The position numbers and the translations under genes were made by a program. A DNA stretch of 64,000 nucleotides from Gp7-AA6 sp036395755 (GTDB lineage Bacteria > Acidobacteriota > Thermoanaerobaculia > UBA5066 > Gp7-AA6): positions 62,001 through 126,000 of the forward strand of contig DASWCZ010000023.1 of NCBI GenBank assembly GCA_036395755.1, read 5' to 3'. Below are positions 33,842 through 42,766 of the stretch, piece by piece; the stretch's first letter is position 1, and every line of letters starts with the position of its first letter. The notes beneath the pieces were generated by a model that was given only the letters and a program-made list of their open reading frames with translations, had not been told where the DNA came from and did not search any database.

Positions 33842-35196
33842 AGAAGCGGCGGATCCTCGTCATCGACGACGAACGATCGATCCGGGAGACTCTCTCGGAG
33901 ATCCTGACCGACGAGGGCTACGCGGTCACCGCCGTCGAAAGCGGCGAGGACGGTCTGCGCCGGTTTCTCGAAGAGGCCTTCGACCTCGTCTTTCTCGACG
34001 TCTGGCTCCGCGACCGCGACGGGCTGTCGCTTCTGGAAGCGGCCGACGGGCGGCTCTCCGAGGTGCCGGTCGTGATGATCTCCGGCCACGCGAACGTCGA
34101 GACGGCCGTGCGGGCCGTGCGGCTGGGCGCGTACGACTTCCTCGAAAAGCCGCTCTCGTTGGAAAGGGTCGTTCTCACCGCGCAGAAGGCGATCGAACGC
34201 CGGGACCTCCTGGCGGAAGTCGCGAAGTTCCGGGGAAGGCGGGAGTCGGAGTCGGAGCTCCTCGGAGAATCCGCCCCCATGCGAAAGCTTCGGGAAGAGA
34301 TCGTGCGAGTCGCGCCGACGGATGCGCGGGTCTTGATCACGGGCGAGAACGGCACCGGTAAAGAGCTCGTTGCCCGCCACATCCACCGCCTTTCCGAAAG
34401 GAGGGAGGCCCCGCTCGTCGAGGTCAACTGCGCCGCGATTCCCGAAGACCTGATCGAGTCGGAGCTCTTCGGGCACTCGCGCGGCTCGTTCACCGGCGCG
34501 TCCGAGGACCGTCGCGGGAAGTTCGAGGAGGCCGACGGCGCCACGCTCTTCTTAGACGAAGTCGCCGACATGTCCGCGAAGACGCAGGCGAAGGTGCTCC
34601 GCGCGCTCCAGGAGGGACGGTTTACCCGTGTCGGTGGGAGCCGGGCGATCGCCTCGGACGCGCGGGTGCTCTCCGCCACGAACAAGACCCTCCCCGAGGA
34701 GATCCGCCGGGGAGCGTTCCGCGAGGACCTCTACTTCCGCCTCGCGGTCGTCCCGATCCACGTGCCGCCTCTTCGAGAAAGGACCGACGACATTCCCCTT
34801 CTCGCCGGGCACTTCCTGCGCGAGGCCTCCGCCCGCTTCGGGCGCAAACCGAAGTCTCTTTCGGCCCCGGCTGTCGAAGCGCTCGAGGCGTATCGCTGGC
34901 CGGGCAACGTCCGGGAGCTCAAGAACCTGATCGAACGGCTCATGATCCTTTCCCCTTCGGAGGAGGTTCGACAGGAAGACCTGCCCTCGGAGTTCCGTGA
35001 GGGCGAGCTCGCCGAGAGCGTGATCGGACACGCGCCGCTGCGCGACGCGCGGGACGACTTCGAGCGCCGCTACATCCTCGCTGCGCTGAAAAAGAACCGG
35101 GGGAACGTGTCGAGGACGGCCGAGGCGCTGGATCTCGAGCGGTCGAACCTCTACCGGAAGCTGAAGGCCTACGGGATCGAAGTGGAACGGGAGTAG
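33838..35196 (+). CDS. ntrX: NtrX-type sigma54-dependent response regulator
   Basis: 452 residues: receiver (acceptor Asp in VFLDVWLRDRDG, KPLSLE), AAA+ domain with Walker A GENGTGKE, Walker B ATLFLDEVADMS, arginine-finger region and sigma54-contact loop GSFTGA (Ser for the usual Ala, as in NtrX-like proteins), and a Fis-type helix-turn-helix (NVSRTAEALDLERSNLYRKLKAYGI). The NtrX receiver motif WLRDRDG and a C-terminus of ERSNLYRKLKAYGIE support the assignment. GTG start overlaps the ntrY stop. Should activate sigma54 promoters or act as a phospho-switch. Confidence 0.93.
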   Translation: MKKRRILVIDDERSIRETLSEILTDEGYAVTAVESGEDGLRRFLEEAFDLVFLDVWLRDRDGLSLLEAADGRLSEVPVVMISGHANVETAVRAVRLGAYDFLEKPLSLERVVLTAQKAIERRDLLAEVAKFRGRRESESELLGESAPMRKLREEIVRVAPTDARVLITGENGTGKELVARHIHRLSERREAPLVEVNCAAIPEDLIESELFGHSRGSFTGASEDRRGKFEEADGATLFLDEVADMSAKTQAKVLRALQEGRFTRVGGSRAIASDARVLSATNKTLPEEIRRGAFREDLYFRLAVVPIHVPPLRERTDDIPLLAGHFLREASARFGRKPKSLSAPAVEALEAYRWPGNVRELKNLIERLMILSPSEEVRQEDLPSEFREGELAESVIGHAPLRDARDDFERRYILAALKKNRGNVSRTAEALDLERSNLYRKLKAYGIEVERE

Positions 35197-35203
35197 ACCC
35201 GAC

Positions 35204-36103
35204 CTACTCCTCGAGCAGGCGCAACTCCAGCACCTGTTGCGCCGAGAATTTCTCCAGCCGCAGGTAGTGCTCGGCAGCCGCGAGCAGCGCCTCCGCGGGG
35301 GCGAGCCCGACGATCTCCGAGCCGACGATCGCGACGCCATGGCGCTCGGCCTCGGAGCGCACGCACTCGAAGACGCGGTGGAGCGGGCTCTTCTGGAAGT
35401 TGGTCATGTTGATCGAGACCTGCACCTGGCCGCGGTCGGCGAGCTCGACGGCCATCGCCTTGACGTAGCGAAAGCCTCCGCCGAGGTGCCGGATCGCTTT
35501 CGCGATGCGGTCGGCGACCGCGAGGTCGCGTGTCGCCAGGTTGATGTTGTAGGCGATGAGCGGCGCCCGCGCCCCGACCGCGACAACGCCGGCCGTCGGG
35601 TGCGGCGCCTCCGGCCCGAAGTCGGGCTTCCAGTCCGGGCTCTGCATCTTCGCGGCGAACCCCTCGAACTCTCCCTTGCGGATCCCCGCGAGGTTGCGGC
35701 GCTTCTCGGAGGTCGCGGAGTCCTCGTAGAGATAGACCGGGATGCGATGCCTTGCGGCGATCTCCTCCCCGATCCCGCGCGAAAGCGCGACGCACTCTTC
35801 GACGGTCACGCCCTGGATCGGGATGATCGGAACGACGTCGACGGCTCCCATCCGGGGATGCTCGCCCGAGTGCCGGGTGAGGTCGATCCGGGACACCGCG
35901 GCGTCGAAGAGCGCGCGGATCCCGGCGCGCAGGCCGTCGGAGTCCGCCACGAAGGTCAGTACGCTGCGGTTATGGGAAGCGTCGGAGGAAACGTCCAGCA
36001 GGCGAACTCCGGGCGCAGCGCGAACGGCCCCGGCGATTCCGGACACGATTTCCGGATCGCGCCCCTCGGAAATGTTTGGGACGCACTCGATGACCGTTCT
36101 CAT
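35204..36103 (-). CDS. ftcD: glutamate formiminotransferase
   Basis: 299 residues corresponding to the formiminotransferase half of FTCD only; no cyclodeaminase domain follows. Signatures: VIECVPNISEGRD, DVSSDASHNRSVLTF, DLTRHSGEHPRMGAVDVVPIIP, LYEDSA, PHPTAGVVAVGARAPLIAYN and SINMTNFQKSPLHRVFE. It transfers the formimino group of formiminoglutamate (histidine catabolism) to tetrahydrofolate, linking to glyA and folC in this window. Convergent with ntrX with 7 nt between stops. Confidence 0.95.
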   Translation of the reverse strand: MRTVIECVPNISEGRDPEIVSGIAGAVRAAPGVRLLDVSSDASHNRSVLTFVADSDGLRAGIRALFDAAVSRIDLTRHSGEHPRMGAVDVVPIIPIQGVTVEECVALSRGIGEEIAARHRIPVYLYEDSATSEKRRNLAGIRKGEFEGFAAKMQSPDWKPDFGPEAPHPTAGVVAVGARAPLIAYNINLATRDLAVADRIAKAIRHLGGGFRYVKAMAVELADRGQVQVSINMTNFQKSPLHRVFECVRSEAERHGVAIVGSEIVGLAPAEALLAAAEHYLRLEKFSAQQVLELRLLEE

Positions 36104-36126
36104 TCCGGGTTTTCCTCGGCGGCGCA

Positions 36127-36135
36127 GTTTATAAT
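36127..36135. promoter_or_regulatory. TATAAT box between divergent genes
   Basis: TTTATAATT in a G+C-rich 101-nt gap: TATAAT on the plus strand (36130) toward the TPR gene, and TATAAA on the minus strand toward ftcD. No good -35 hexamer is seen for either, so activator dependence or bidirectional use is possible. Confidence 0.35.
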
Positions 36136-36204
36136 TTCCGGGATCGTGAGTCGGAACAACGCCGGAACAGAAGAGGCGCCCCGCGGCGGCTCTGCGGGAG
36201 ACCT

Positions 36205-38100
36205 GTGAGCGGACAGCCTCAAGCGGGAACGTACCCGGGCAACCTTTCCCTGCCGGTCGAGGTCCGGGAGAAGATTCTTTCCACTTTCCGCCATACGCTC
36301 GATCTCTTCCGGGACGGCAAGCTCGACGACTGCCTGATCGGTTGCGACTTCATCCTGAAGATGGATCCCCGTTTCGCTCCCGCGAGGAAGCTCCAGGAGA
36401 AGGCGCGGAATCCCAGAGCGGAGGTCGACCTCGAAGAGCTGAGGGCGATCGTTGCGCCGCCGGCGTCGCCGCCTCGGGAAACGGGCCCGGTGCAGCCCGC
36501 GACGACGGTCGAGCAGCCGTCTCCCCGGTCGACGCCCTGGATCAACCCCGCCAACGCCGGGACGCCGGCCGCCGAAGTGCGCCGGGACACCGACCCGGCC
36601 GCCGTCTCCGGCCTCGAACACCTTTCGCTCGACTCTCTCTCGCTCGACGGTCCGCTCGCGAGTCCTTCGGGCGCCCGAGGCTCCCGGGAAGCCGGTCCGC
36701 GCTTCCAGGCCGGTCTCTCGAACGAGGACGAAAGTTCTCCGGGATTCGGTGACTTTTCTCTCGGACCGACCGCCGCCGACCCGGGCCTCGCGAGTCCGCG
36801 CAACGTCTCGACCGAGCAGGAGATCGCGGGCCTCCTGCGACAGGGGGACGACGCGCGTGTCTCCGGCGATCTGCAGCAGGCGATCGAAATCTGGTCGCGC
36901 ATTTTTTTAATCGATATCAACAATGCCGACGCGGTCTCGCGCATCGAGAAGACGCGAGGCGAGATGGCCGAGGAGAGCCGCCGACTGGCGGTTTCGCTCG
37001 ACCAGGGTCGGCAGAGCTTTGCGAAGGGCGACCTGTCCGGCGCGCGGGAGCAATTCGACGCCGTATTGCACCCCGACGAGAAGCCGTCCGCGACTCTGCC
37101 GCCTCCCCCGGCCAGCGCCGCCGCGCCGCCCCTGTCTTCTCCACACGACCTGTCCAGGGTCGTCGCCACGGGTGACGTGCTGGCCGAGGAGATGGAGCAG
37201 TCCGAGCCGCCCGGACGCCGATCCTGGGGCACTCGCCCGCGGACCGGGCGGGCGCCGGACGTCGAGGCGGCCGCGGAACCGGCCGCGCCGAAGCGGATGT
37301 CCATTCGGATCAATCGGCGCGTCGCGATTCTCGCCGGAGCGGTCCTCGTGCTCCTCGCGGCCGGGTTCTTCGTCGTGACGCGTCCGCACGGGACGAAGGC
37401 GGCGGTCGCCCGGCCCGAGGCAGGTCTCTCCCTCGAGCACGCGACCTCCCTCTTCCGCGAAGGAAAAATCGCGGAGACGATCGAGGAGCTGCGTCGAATC
37501 CCCCGCAGCGATCCGGACTACGCGAAAGCGCAGAAGCTCCTCGCCTCTCTTGAAACGCCCAAGGGCGCGTCGGAGTCGGCTCCCGCCGCGAGCGCGCCCG
37601 CCGCGGCGGGAGCGGCCGCCGAGACCGTCACGAATCCTGCGGCGGTTCGGGCCGAAGCGGAGAAGGCGCTCGGCGAGAAGCGATACATCGACGCCATGAA
37701 AGCGTTCAGCTCGGTCGCGCCGTCGTTTCCGGGAGATCCGACCTTCGCGCAGGAGATGGCGAGCGCGTCCGAGAAGGTCGCGGAGCTGACGCCCGCCGTC
37801 AAGCTGTTCAACGACGGCGAGTACGAGACCGCGATTCCGATCCTCTGGCGGATCTACCAGGCTTCCCGGGACAACCAGGACGCCCGGTCGTACCTCCTGC
37901 GGTCTTACTTCAACCAGGGCATCGCCCAGCTCCAGAACGGTCTTTACGACAAGGCGAAGGAATCGTTCAACGAGGTGCTCGGGCTCGACCCGCAGGACGC
38001 CGAAGCCGCCCGGCACGGGCAGTTCGCCGACCACTACCGCAACGGCGATCTCGATCTGCTGGGACGGATCTACGTGCGGTACATCTCTCCGCGGCCGTGA
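36205..38100 (+). CDS. TPR-containing single-pass membrane protein
   Basis: 631 residues, GTG start after GGGAGAC. An N-terminal TPR-like hairpin (TLDLFRDGKLDDCLIGCDFIL), a Pro/Ser-rich disordered region, a second helical repeat region (~200-300), one membrane helix (~372-393, RRVAILAGAVLVLLAAGFFVV), and C-terminal TPRs (~420-620; SLFREGKIAETIEELRRI, YFNQGIAQLQNGLYDKAKESFNEVLGL). Topology: N-terminal half cytoplasmic, C-terminal TPRs outside, or the reverse. Function unknown; perhaps a scaffold. The stop overlaps the RDD gene. Confidence 0.8.
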   Translation: MSGQPQAGTYPGNLSLPVEVREKILSTFRHTLDLFRDGKLDDCLIGCDFILKMDPRFAPARKLQEKARNPRAEVDLEELRAIVAPPASPPRETGPVQPATTVEQPSPRSTPWINPANAGTPAAEVRRDTDPAAVSGLEHLSLDSLSLDGPLASPSGARGSREAGPRFQAGLSNEDESSPGFGDFSLGPTAADPGLASPRNVSTEQEIAGLLRQGDDARVSGDLQQAIEIWSRIFLIDINNADAVSRIEKTRGEMAEESRRLAVSLDQGRQSFAKGDLSGAREQFDAVLHPDEKPSATLPPPPASAAAPPLSSPHDLSRVVATGDVLAEEMEQSEPPGRRSWGTRPRTGRAPDVEAAAEPAAPKRMSIRINRRVAILAGAVLVLLAAGFFVVTRPHGTKAAVARPEAGLSLEHATSLFREGKIAETIEELRRIPRSDPDYAKAQKLLASLETPKGASESAPAASAPAAAGAAAETVTNPAAVRAEAEKALGEKRYIDAMKAFSSVAPSFPGDPTFAQEMASASEKVAELTPAVKLFNDGEYETAIPILWRIYQASRDNQDARSYLLRSYFNQGIAQLQNGLYDKAKESFNEVLGLDPQDAEAARHGQFADHYRNGDLDLLGRIYVRYISPRP

Positions 38101-38618
38101 CCGCACCTCCGCCGCCCGAGGAGTCCGGAGGAGAACCCCTCAGCGACTTCCCGCTCCGCGGCGAACCGCCACTCGACCTGGCCGTCGCTCCGTCAGCGCC
38201 GGTCCTCTCCGGGCTCGCCTCCCTTCCGGACCGCGCTCTCGGAACCGCCGCGGACGCGGCGACGGCGATCCTGCTCGTTCTCGTCTCGCTGCTCGGAGCG
38301 TTTGCCGCGCGCGGCCGCACACCGCATTTCGAGGGACTGGGCTGGGCGTCGGCTTTCCTCCTGTACGTTTCGTTCTTCGTCGTCGTGGTCCCGCTCGTTC
38401 TCTTCGGCCGCACCGTGGGGATGGCGCTCGCAGGACTTTCCGTCCGCGAGGACGGATCGAGCAGGCACCTGACGCCCTCGCAGGCGGCGCGGCGCTGGGC
38501 CGGCACGCTGGCGACTCTGGCCGGCCTCGGACTCCCTCTTTTCTGGACCGCACGGGATCCCGATGCGCCGACCCTCGCTGACCGGCTGTCGGGCCGGACC
38601 CTGGTCCGAGACGGTTGA
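38097..38618 (+). CDS. RDD family membrane protein
   Basis: 173 residues with a Pro-rich cytoplasmic N-terminus and the RDD pattern: RALGTAADAATAILLVLVS, a second helix (AFLLYVSFFVVVVPLVLF), GRTVGMALAGLSV and RDPDAPTLADRLSGRTLV. The first Arg-x6-Asp and terminal Asp match the family. RDD proteins have been linked to ion transport in some bacteria but most are uncharacterised. GTG start and stop both overlap neighbours, so it is translated with the TPR protein and NAD synthetase. Confidence 0.8.
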   Translation: MTAPPPPEESGGEPLSDFPLRGEPPLDLAVAPSAPVLSGLASLPDRALGTAADAATAILLVLVSLLGAFAARGRTPHFEGLGWASAFLLYVSFFVVVVPLVLFGRTVGMALAGLSVREDGSSRHLTPSQAARRWAGTLATLAGLGLPLFWTARDPDAPTLADRLSGRTLVRDG

Positions 38619-40270
38619 CGGACCGCTCGCTGCGCGTCGCGGTCGCGCAAATCGATACGACCGTCGGAGACTTCTCCGGCAACTCCGAGAAAATCGTCGC
38701 GTTCGGGCGGCGCGCCGAGAAGGAGGGGTCGGATCTCGTTCTCTTCCCGGAGCTGGCGGTGTCGGGATATCCCCCGAAGGATCTGCTCGACCGACACTCC
38801 TTTCTGGCGGAGTCCGATCGCACGGTCGCCTCGATCGCGCGGGCTTCCGGTTCCGCGGTCTGGCTCTACGGCGCTCCGCTCGAGAATCGCGCGAAGAGCG
38901 GCCGCCGGGTCTTCAACGCGGCCGTGGCTGCACGCGGCGGCCGCCGCGTCGGCGAATACCACAAGAGGCTGCTGCCGACCTACGACGTCTTCGACGAGGG
39001 GCGGTACTTCGAGCCGGGCGGCCGCCGTCCGCTTGTGCTGCGAGTCAAGGGCATGCGGGTCGGCGTCACGATCTGCGAGGACATCTGGAACGACAAGACT
39101 TTCTGGAAGCGGCCTCTCTACACTCTCGATCCGGTCGCGGAGCTCGTGCCGCTCGATCTGGACGTTCACGCGAACATCTCGGCTTCTCCGTACACGCTCG
39201 GAAAGGACCGGCTGCGGCGGCGGATGATGGGACAGATCGCGCGCCGCACGCGCGTGCCGCTCGTCTTCTGCAACCTGGTCGGTGGGAACGACGGCCTCGT
39301 CTTCGACGGCGTCTCGACGGCCTTCGACGAACGCGGACAGATCGTCGGACGAAGCCGCTCGTTCGAGGAGGACTTCTGGACGATCGATCTCCCGGGAGGC
39401 CGCGGTCCGAAACCTCCCGAAAAAGACGAGATCGCGGGACTCCGGAAGGCCCTGGTTCTTTCGCTCGCCGACTACGCCGCCAAGTGCGGTTTCTTCGAGG
39501 CGGTCCTTGGGCTCTCCGGAGGCATCGACTCGGCTGTCACGGCGGCGCTCGCCGCCGAAGCGCTCGGCTCGCAGAAGATCTTGGGCGTCGCCATGCCGGG
39601 GCCGTACTCCTCGAAAGGGAGCCTCCGCGACGCGCGAGAGCTCGCGAAGCGGCTCGGAATCCGTTGCGTGGAGATCCCGATCGGGCCGGTGTTCGAGGCG
39701 TACCGGCGGGTTCTGGCGCCCGCTTTCGGGAAAGGGGATTGCGTCCCTGCGGAGGAAAACCTCCAGGCGCGCATCCGGGGAGCCCTCCTTATGGCGCTGT
39801 CGAACCGCTTCGGCTATCTCGTGCTGTCGACCGGCAACAAGTCGGAGATCGCCGTCGGGTACTGCACGCTGTACGGCGACATGGCGGGCGGCTACGCGCT
39901 CATCTCCGACATTCCGAAGACGCTCGTGTATGAGCTCGCCAAGGAGATCAACCGGGAGCGCGAGAAGATCCCCGCGACGATCCTCGCCAAAGAGCCCTCC
40001 GCGGAGCTTCGGCCGAACCAGAAGGACACCGACTCGCTGCCCCCCTATTCCGCGCTCGACCCGCTGATCGAAGCGCTCGTTGATCTGTCGCTGCCCACGG
40101 ACCTCGCGGCACGACGTGCGAAGGTCTCCCCCGAGGTCGCCCGGGACGTCGCGCGGCGCGTGGACCGAAACGAGTACAAGCGCCGACAGATGCCACCCGG
40201 CCCCAAGGTGACGGCGAAAGCATTCGGAGAGGGGCGACGCTATCCGATCGCCCAGCGCTTCGGAGTCTGA
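38615..40270 (+). CDS. nadE: glutamine-dependent NAD+ synthetase
   Basis: 551 residues, two domains. The nitrilase-type glutaminase has the triad E (LFPELAVSGYP), K (YHKRLLPTYDVFDEGRYF) and C (GVTICEDIWN). The synthetase has the ATP-pyrophosphatase loop LSGGIDSAVTAALA, LSTGNKSEIAVGYCTLYGD and KEPSAELRPNQKDTDSLPPY. It amidates deamido-NAD+ using ammonia channelled from glutamine. TTG start overlapping the RDD stop (TTGA) gives the expected N-terminus (LRVAVAQIDTTVGDF). Confidence 0.95.
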   Translation: MTDRSLRVAVAQIDTTVGDFSGNSEKIVAFGRRAEKEGSDLVLFPELAVSGYPPKDLLDRHSFLAESDRTVASIARASGSAVWLYGAPLENRAKSGRRVFNAAVAARGGRRVGEYHKRLLPTYDVFDEGRYFEPGGRRPLVLRVKGMRVGVTICEDIWNDKTFWKRPLYTLDPVAELVPLDLDVHANISASPYTLGKDRLRRRMMGQIARRTRVPLVFCNLVGGNDGLVFDGVSTAFDERGQIVGRSRSFEEDFWTIDLPGGRGPKPPEKDEIAGLRKALVLSLADYAAKCGFFEAVLGLSGGIDSAVTAALAAEALGSQKILGVAMPGPYSSKGSLRDARELAKRLGIRCVEIPIGPVFEAYRRVLAPAFGKGDCVPAEENLQARIRGALLMALSNRFGYLVLSTGNKSEIAVGYCTLYGDMAGGYALISDIPKTLVYELAKEINREREKIPATILAKEPSAELRPNQKDTDSLPPYSALDPLIEALVDLSLPTDLAARRAKVSPEVARDVARRVDRNEYKRRQMPPGPKVTAKAFGEGRRYPIAQRFGV

Positions 40271-40273
40271 CCG

Positions 40274-41038
40274 TTGATCTCCGTCGAGTCGGGGGGAAGG
40301 GCGTCGCTCGTCGTGCCGGCGTTCGACGAACGGAGCCGCATCGAGCGCGCCATGACCGAGATTTCGGCCTGGCGCCGCGCCCGACCGGGCGGCTGGGATT
40401 GGGACGTCATCGTCGTGGACGACGGCTCCTCCGACGGGACGGGCGAGCTCGCGCGGCGCGCGGCAGCAGCCGCGGATCTTCCGATCGAGCTCCTGCGTCA
40501 CGAGGAGAATCGGGGAAAGGGCGCCGCGATCCGGACCGGCGTGCTCGCGTCCACCGGTGACCCCGTGCTGGTCTCCGACACGGATCTCTCGACACCGCTC
40601 GCCGAGTGGGTGAAGCTCGCCGAGCGCCTCCCGACCCATCCCGTGGCGATCGGATCCCGGGCGCTGCGGGACGATCTCGTCCTGCGGCGGCAACCCTTTT
40701 ATCGGCAATCCATGGGTAAGATGTTTAACGCGTTCGTCCGGCTGTTCGCGGTGTCCGGCATTCACGATACCCAGTGCGGGTTCAAGCTCTTCCGGGGCAG
40801 CGTCGCGCGCGAGCTCTTCGGCGCCGCCCGCATCGACCGGTTCGCCTACGACGTCGAGATCCTTTTTCTTGCGCGGCAGCGAGGGATCGCGATCGCCGAA
40901 GTGCCGGTCCTCTGGTTCAACTCTCCCGAGTCGAAAGTGTCGGTCGTCCGGGACTCGCTGCGGATGCTGCGGGATCTGGTGCGGATTCGGTGGATCCATC
41001 GAGGAAAAACGAGGCGGGTTCCGGCCACAGCGGAATGA
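40274..41038 (+). CDS. family 2 glycosyltransferase (dolichyl/polyprenyl-phosphate type)
   Basis: 254 residues: SLVVPAFDERSRIE, VIVVDDGSSDGT, RHEENRGKGAAIRTG and metal-binding SDTDLSTPLAEW (DTD), then GSRALRDDLVLRRQPFYRQSMG and DTQCGFKLFRG, the pattern of eukaryotic-type dolichyl-phosphate glucosyltransferase relatives. No transmembrane tail. It probably glycosylates a polyprenyl phosphate at the cytoplasmic face. Whether the sugar is used on the Thr-rich surface proteins is speculation. The start is TTG, 3 nt after nadE. Its last 122 nt overlap the opposite-strand membrane gene. Confidence 0.88.
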   Translation: MISVESGGRASLVVPAFDERSRIERAMTEISAWRRARPGGWDWDVIVVDDGSSDGTGELARRAAAAADLPIELLRHEENRGKGAAIRTGVLASTGDPVLVSDTDLSTPLAEWVKLAERLPTHPVAIGSRALRDDLVLRRQPFYRQSMGKMFNAFVRLFAVSGIHDTQCGFKLFRGSVARELFGAARIDRFAYDVEILFLARQRGIAIAEVPVLWFNSPESKVSVVRDSLRMLRDLVRIRWIHRGKTRRVPATAE

Positions 41039-42347
41039 GCCGGGCGGCCGCTCCGGCGGCGACGAGCGGGGCTAGGGCCGCGACCGTGCGGAAGAACGCC
41101 GTGCCCACCTGCCAGGCGGGCCCCTCGACGGCGAGCGCCGGCAGAAAGAGGTAAGCCGCGACGCCCCACGCGGCGAGCGCGAGAAGGCGGTTTCCCGGCG
41201 TCGAGTCCCGGCCGGCCAGGAGCACCACGGCCAGAGCGGCAATGCCGATCCACGCGGCGACCGGCGTCTCCGCCATCGCCGTCGCGACGCTCTCCTTCAC
41301 TCGGGGAGCGAGAACGCCCGGGCGGGCGAGAAGCGAGAAGTCGAAGTCCCGGAGCGGAAGGCTCCCGCGGATCATCCGATGCGCGGCGACGACGACGGCC
41401 GCCGGGAGACCGAGCATTGCGGCGGCGCGCGCCGCGAATCCCTTTCGCGCCAGCGAAAACAGCGCGGCGAGCACGAGCGCTACGGCCACGAAGTAGAGAC
41501 CTTCGTTCTTCGTCGCGGTACAGACGACCGAAGCTAGGGCGACCCGGCGGGACGCGCCCCGGTCGGTCCGATCGAGGCGGTCGCAGACCGAAGTGCCCAG
41601 GAGCAGCAGTCCAAACGAGAGCGGCACTTCCGCCATCCCGGTGGTGAACGCCCGATAGAGCGGCTCGAAAAACGAGAGAAGCGCTGCGGCCCCAAGAGCC
41701 AGCTCGCGCGACGCGCCTCGCCGCCGGAGCCAGCCGAAGAGAGCGAGAAGCGTCGCCGTCTGCAGGAACGGAAAGAGGAGAGCCATCGCGTGGTCGTCCC
41801 AACGCCCCAGGAGGAAGGCGACTCCGGCGTAGAGGAACGGCAGGCCAACGGGATACTCCGGGTGGGAGAAGGAGAGAGAAAGCCACCGGAAGATGCGCTC
41901 CGGAACGCGCCGCTCGAAGTAGAACGTCTTCCCCTTGAAGCCCCAGATCGCGACGTAATCGTTCGCCCACATCGGCTCCGTCAAGGCCTTCAATGCGTAG
42001 AGCGCGACCCCCACGACTACGATCGCGAGGAGCAGCGCCGAAACCGACGTAAGACGAGGGACCGGCGGGAGGGCCGCCCGCTCCCGGATACGCAGGAATC
42101 GCGCCGGAAGAACGACGAGCGTCGCCAGAATGAGAAACGGCAGCCACCCCGGCGCAGCGTGGAGAGAGAACGCGAGGGCCACGGAGCCGCCGACGAGAGC
42201 GAGACCCGCCGCGAAGCCCCAGGCGAGGCGTTCGGGAAGCCAGAGCCGGCCGCGCCGCACGAGCGCACCCGCCACTCCGTACCCGACGACCCCGGCCGCG
42301 ATCAGGATCGCCGCGACTGCGGATAGCGGAAGCGCGAAATTGCTCAT
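40917..42347 (-). CDS. polytopic membrane protein (putative glycosyltransferase-C-like)
   Basis: 476 residues with about ten hydrophobic helices. It has a loop YALKALTEPMWANDYVAIWGFKGKTFYF and HPEYPVGLPFLYAG, which recalls GT-C/ArnT-type mannosyl- or arabinosyltransferases (acidic residue in the first loop), but no diagnostic motif is certain. An adjacent polyprenyl-phosphate glycosyltransferase supports a role using lipid-linked sugar (inference). The ATG overlaps the stop of the upstream gene. The C-terminal ~40 residues are encoded antisense to the glycosyltransferase end and are non-hydrophobic, so they may be dispensable. Confidence 0.75.
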   Translation of the reverse strand: MSNFALPLSAVAAILIAAGVVGYGVAGALVRRGRLWLPERLAWGFAAGLALVGGSVALAFSLHAAPGWLPFLILATLVVLPARFLRIRERAALPPVPRLTSVSALLLAIVVVGVALYALKALTEPMWANDYVAIWGFKGKTFYFERRVPERIFRWLSLSFSHPEYPVGLPFLYAGVAFLLGRWDDHAMALLFPFLQTATLLALFGWLRRRGASRELALGAAALLSFFEPLYRAFTTGMAEVPLSFGLLLLGTSVCDRLDRTDRGASRRVALASVVCTATKNEGLYFVAVALVLAALFSLARKGFAARAAAMLGLPAAVVVAAHRMIRGSLPLRDFDFSLLARPGVLAPRVKESVATAMAETPVAAWIGIAALAVVLLAGRDSTPGNRLLALAAWGVAAYLFLPALAVEGPAWQVGTAFFRTVAALAPLVAAGAAARLIPLWPEPASFFLDGSTESAPDPAASAASPGRPTLSTRES

Positions 42348-42766
42348 GGCCGCGCGTAGAGGGCGCCGCCGGGAATCGCGGCGATCTCCCTCCAGCCCTC
42401 GGGCCGCTCTGGCCCGTACACCGCGGCGATCCAGCGCGGTGGGACCTGCCGTGGCGAGAGGAGGACGGGAACCGGCGCAAGCACGTAGGACGCCAGGTAC
42501 AGGGCCGAAGTCGTCGGCTCCCTGACGGAGATCGCGACACCCGGGGTTCCTGGAGGGACGAGCCGACGGACGGACTCTAAGAAAACGAAGTACTCGCGGT
42601 CGAAGGCGACGCCCGATCCGGCGAGCCGGCGCAGAGCGAGCTCGCGGGACGAAGTCGACCGAAGGACGCGGGCGCGCCGCAGGAGCTCCGACGGCCGGTT
42701 CTGCAGAAGGAGGAGGAGAAACAGGATCGCGGAAGCAGTCCGCGCCGCGAGTCTCCGGCTGGTCAC
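42344..42766 (-). CDS. small membrane-anchored protein of unknown function
   Basis: 140 residues, GTG start overlapping the glyA stop. One N-terminal hydrophobic helix (ASAILFLLLLLQN), then a basic segment and a soluble domain (YFVFLESVRRLVPPGTPGVAISVREPTTSALYLASYVLAPVPVLLSP). The VFLESVRRLVPPG and YLASYVLAP phrases resemble the soluble part of membrane glycosyltransferase partners, but I do not recognise a family. Probably works with the following polytopic protein, to which it is coupled by a 4-base overlap. Confidence 0.65.
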   Translation of the reverse strand: MTSRRLAARTASAILFLLLLLQNRPSELLRRARVLRSTSSRELALRRLAGSGVAFDREYFVFLESVRRLVPPGTPGVAISVREPTTSALYLASYVLAPVPVLLSPRQVPPRWIAAVYGPERPEGWREIAAIPGGALYARP

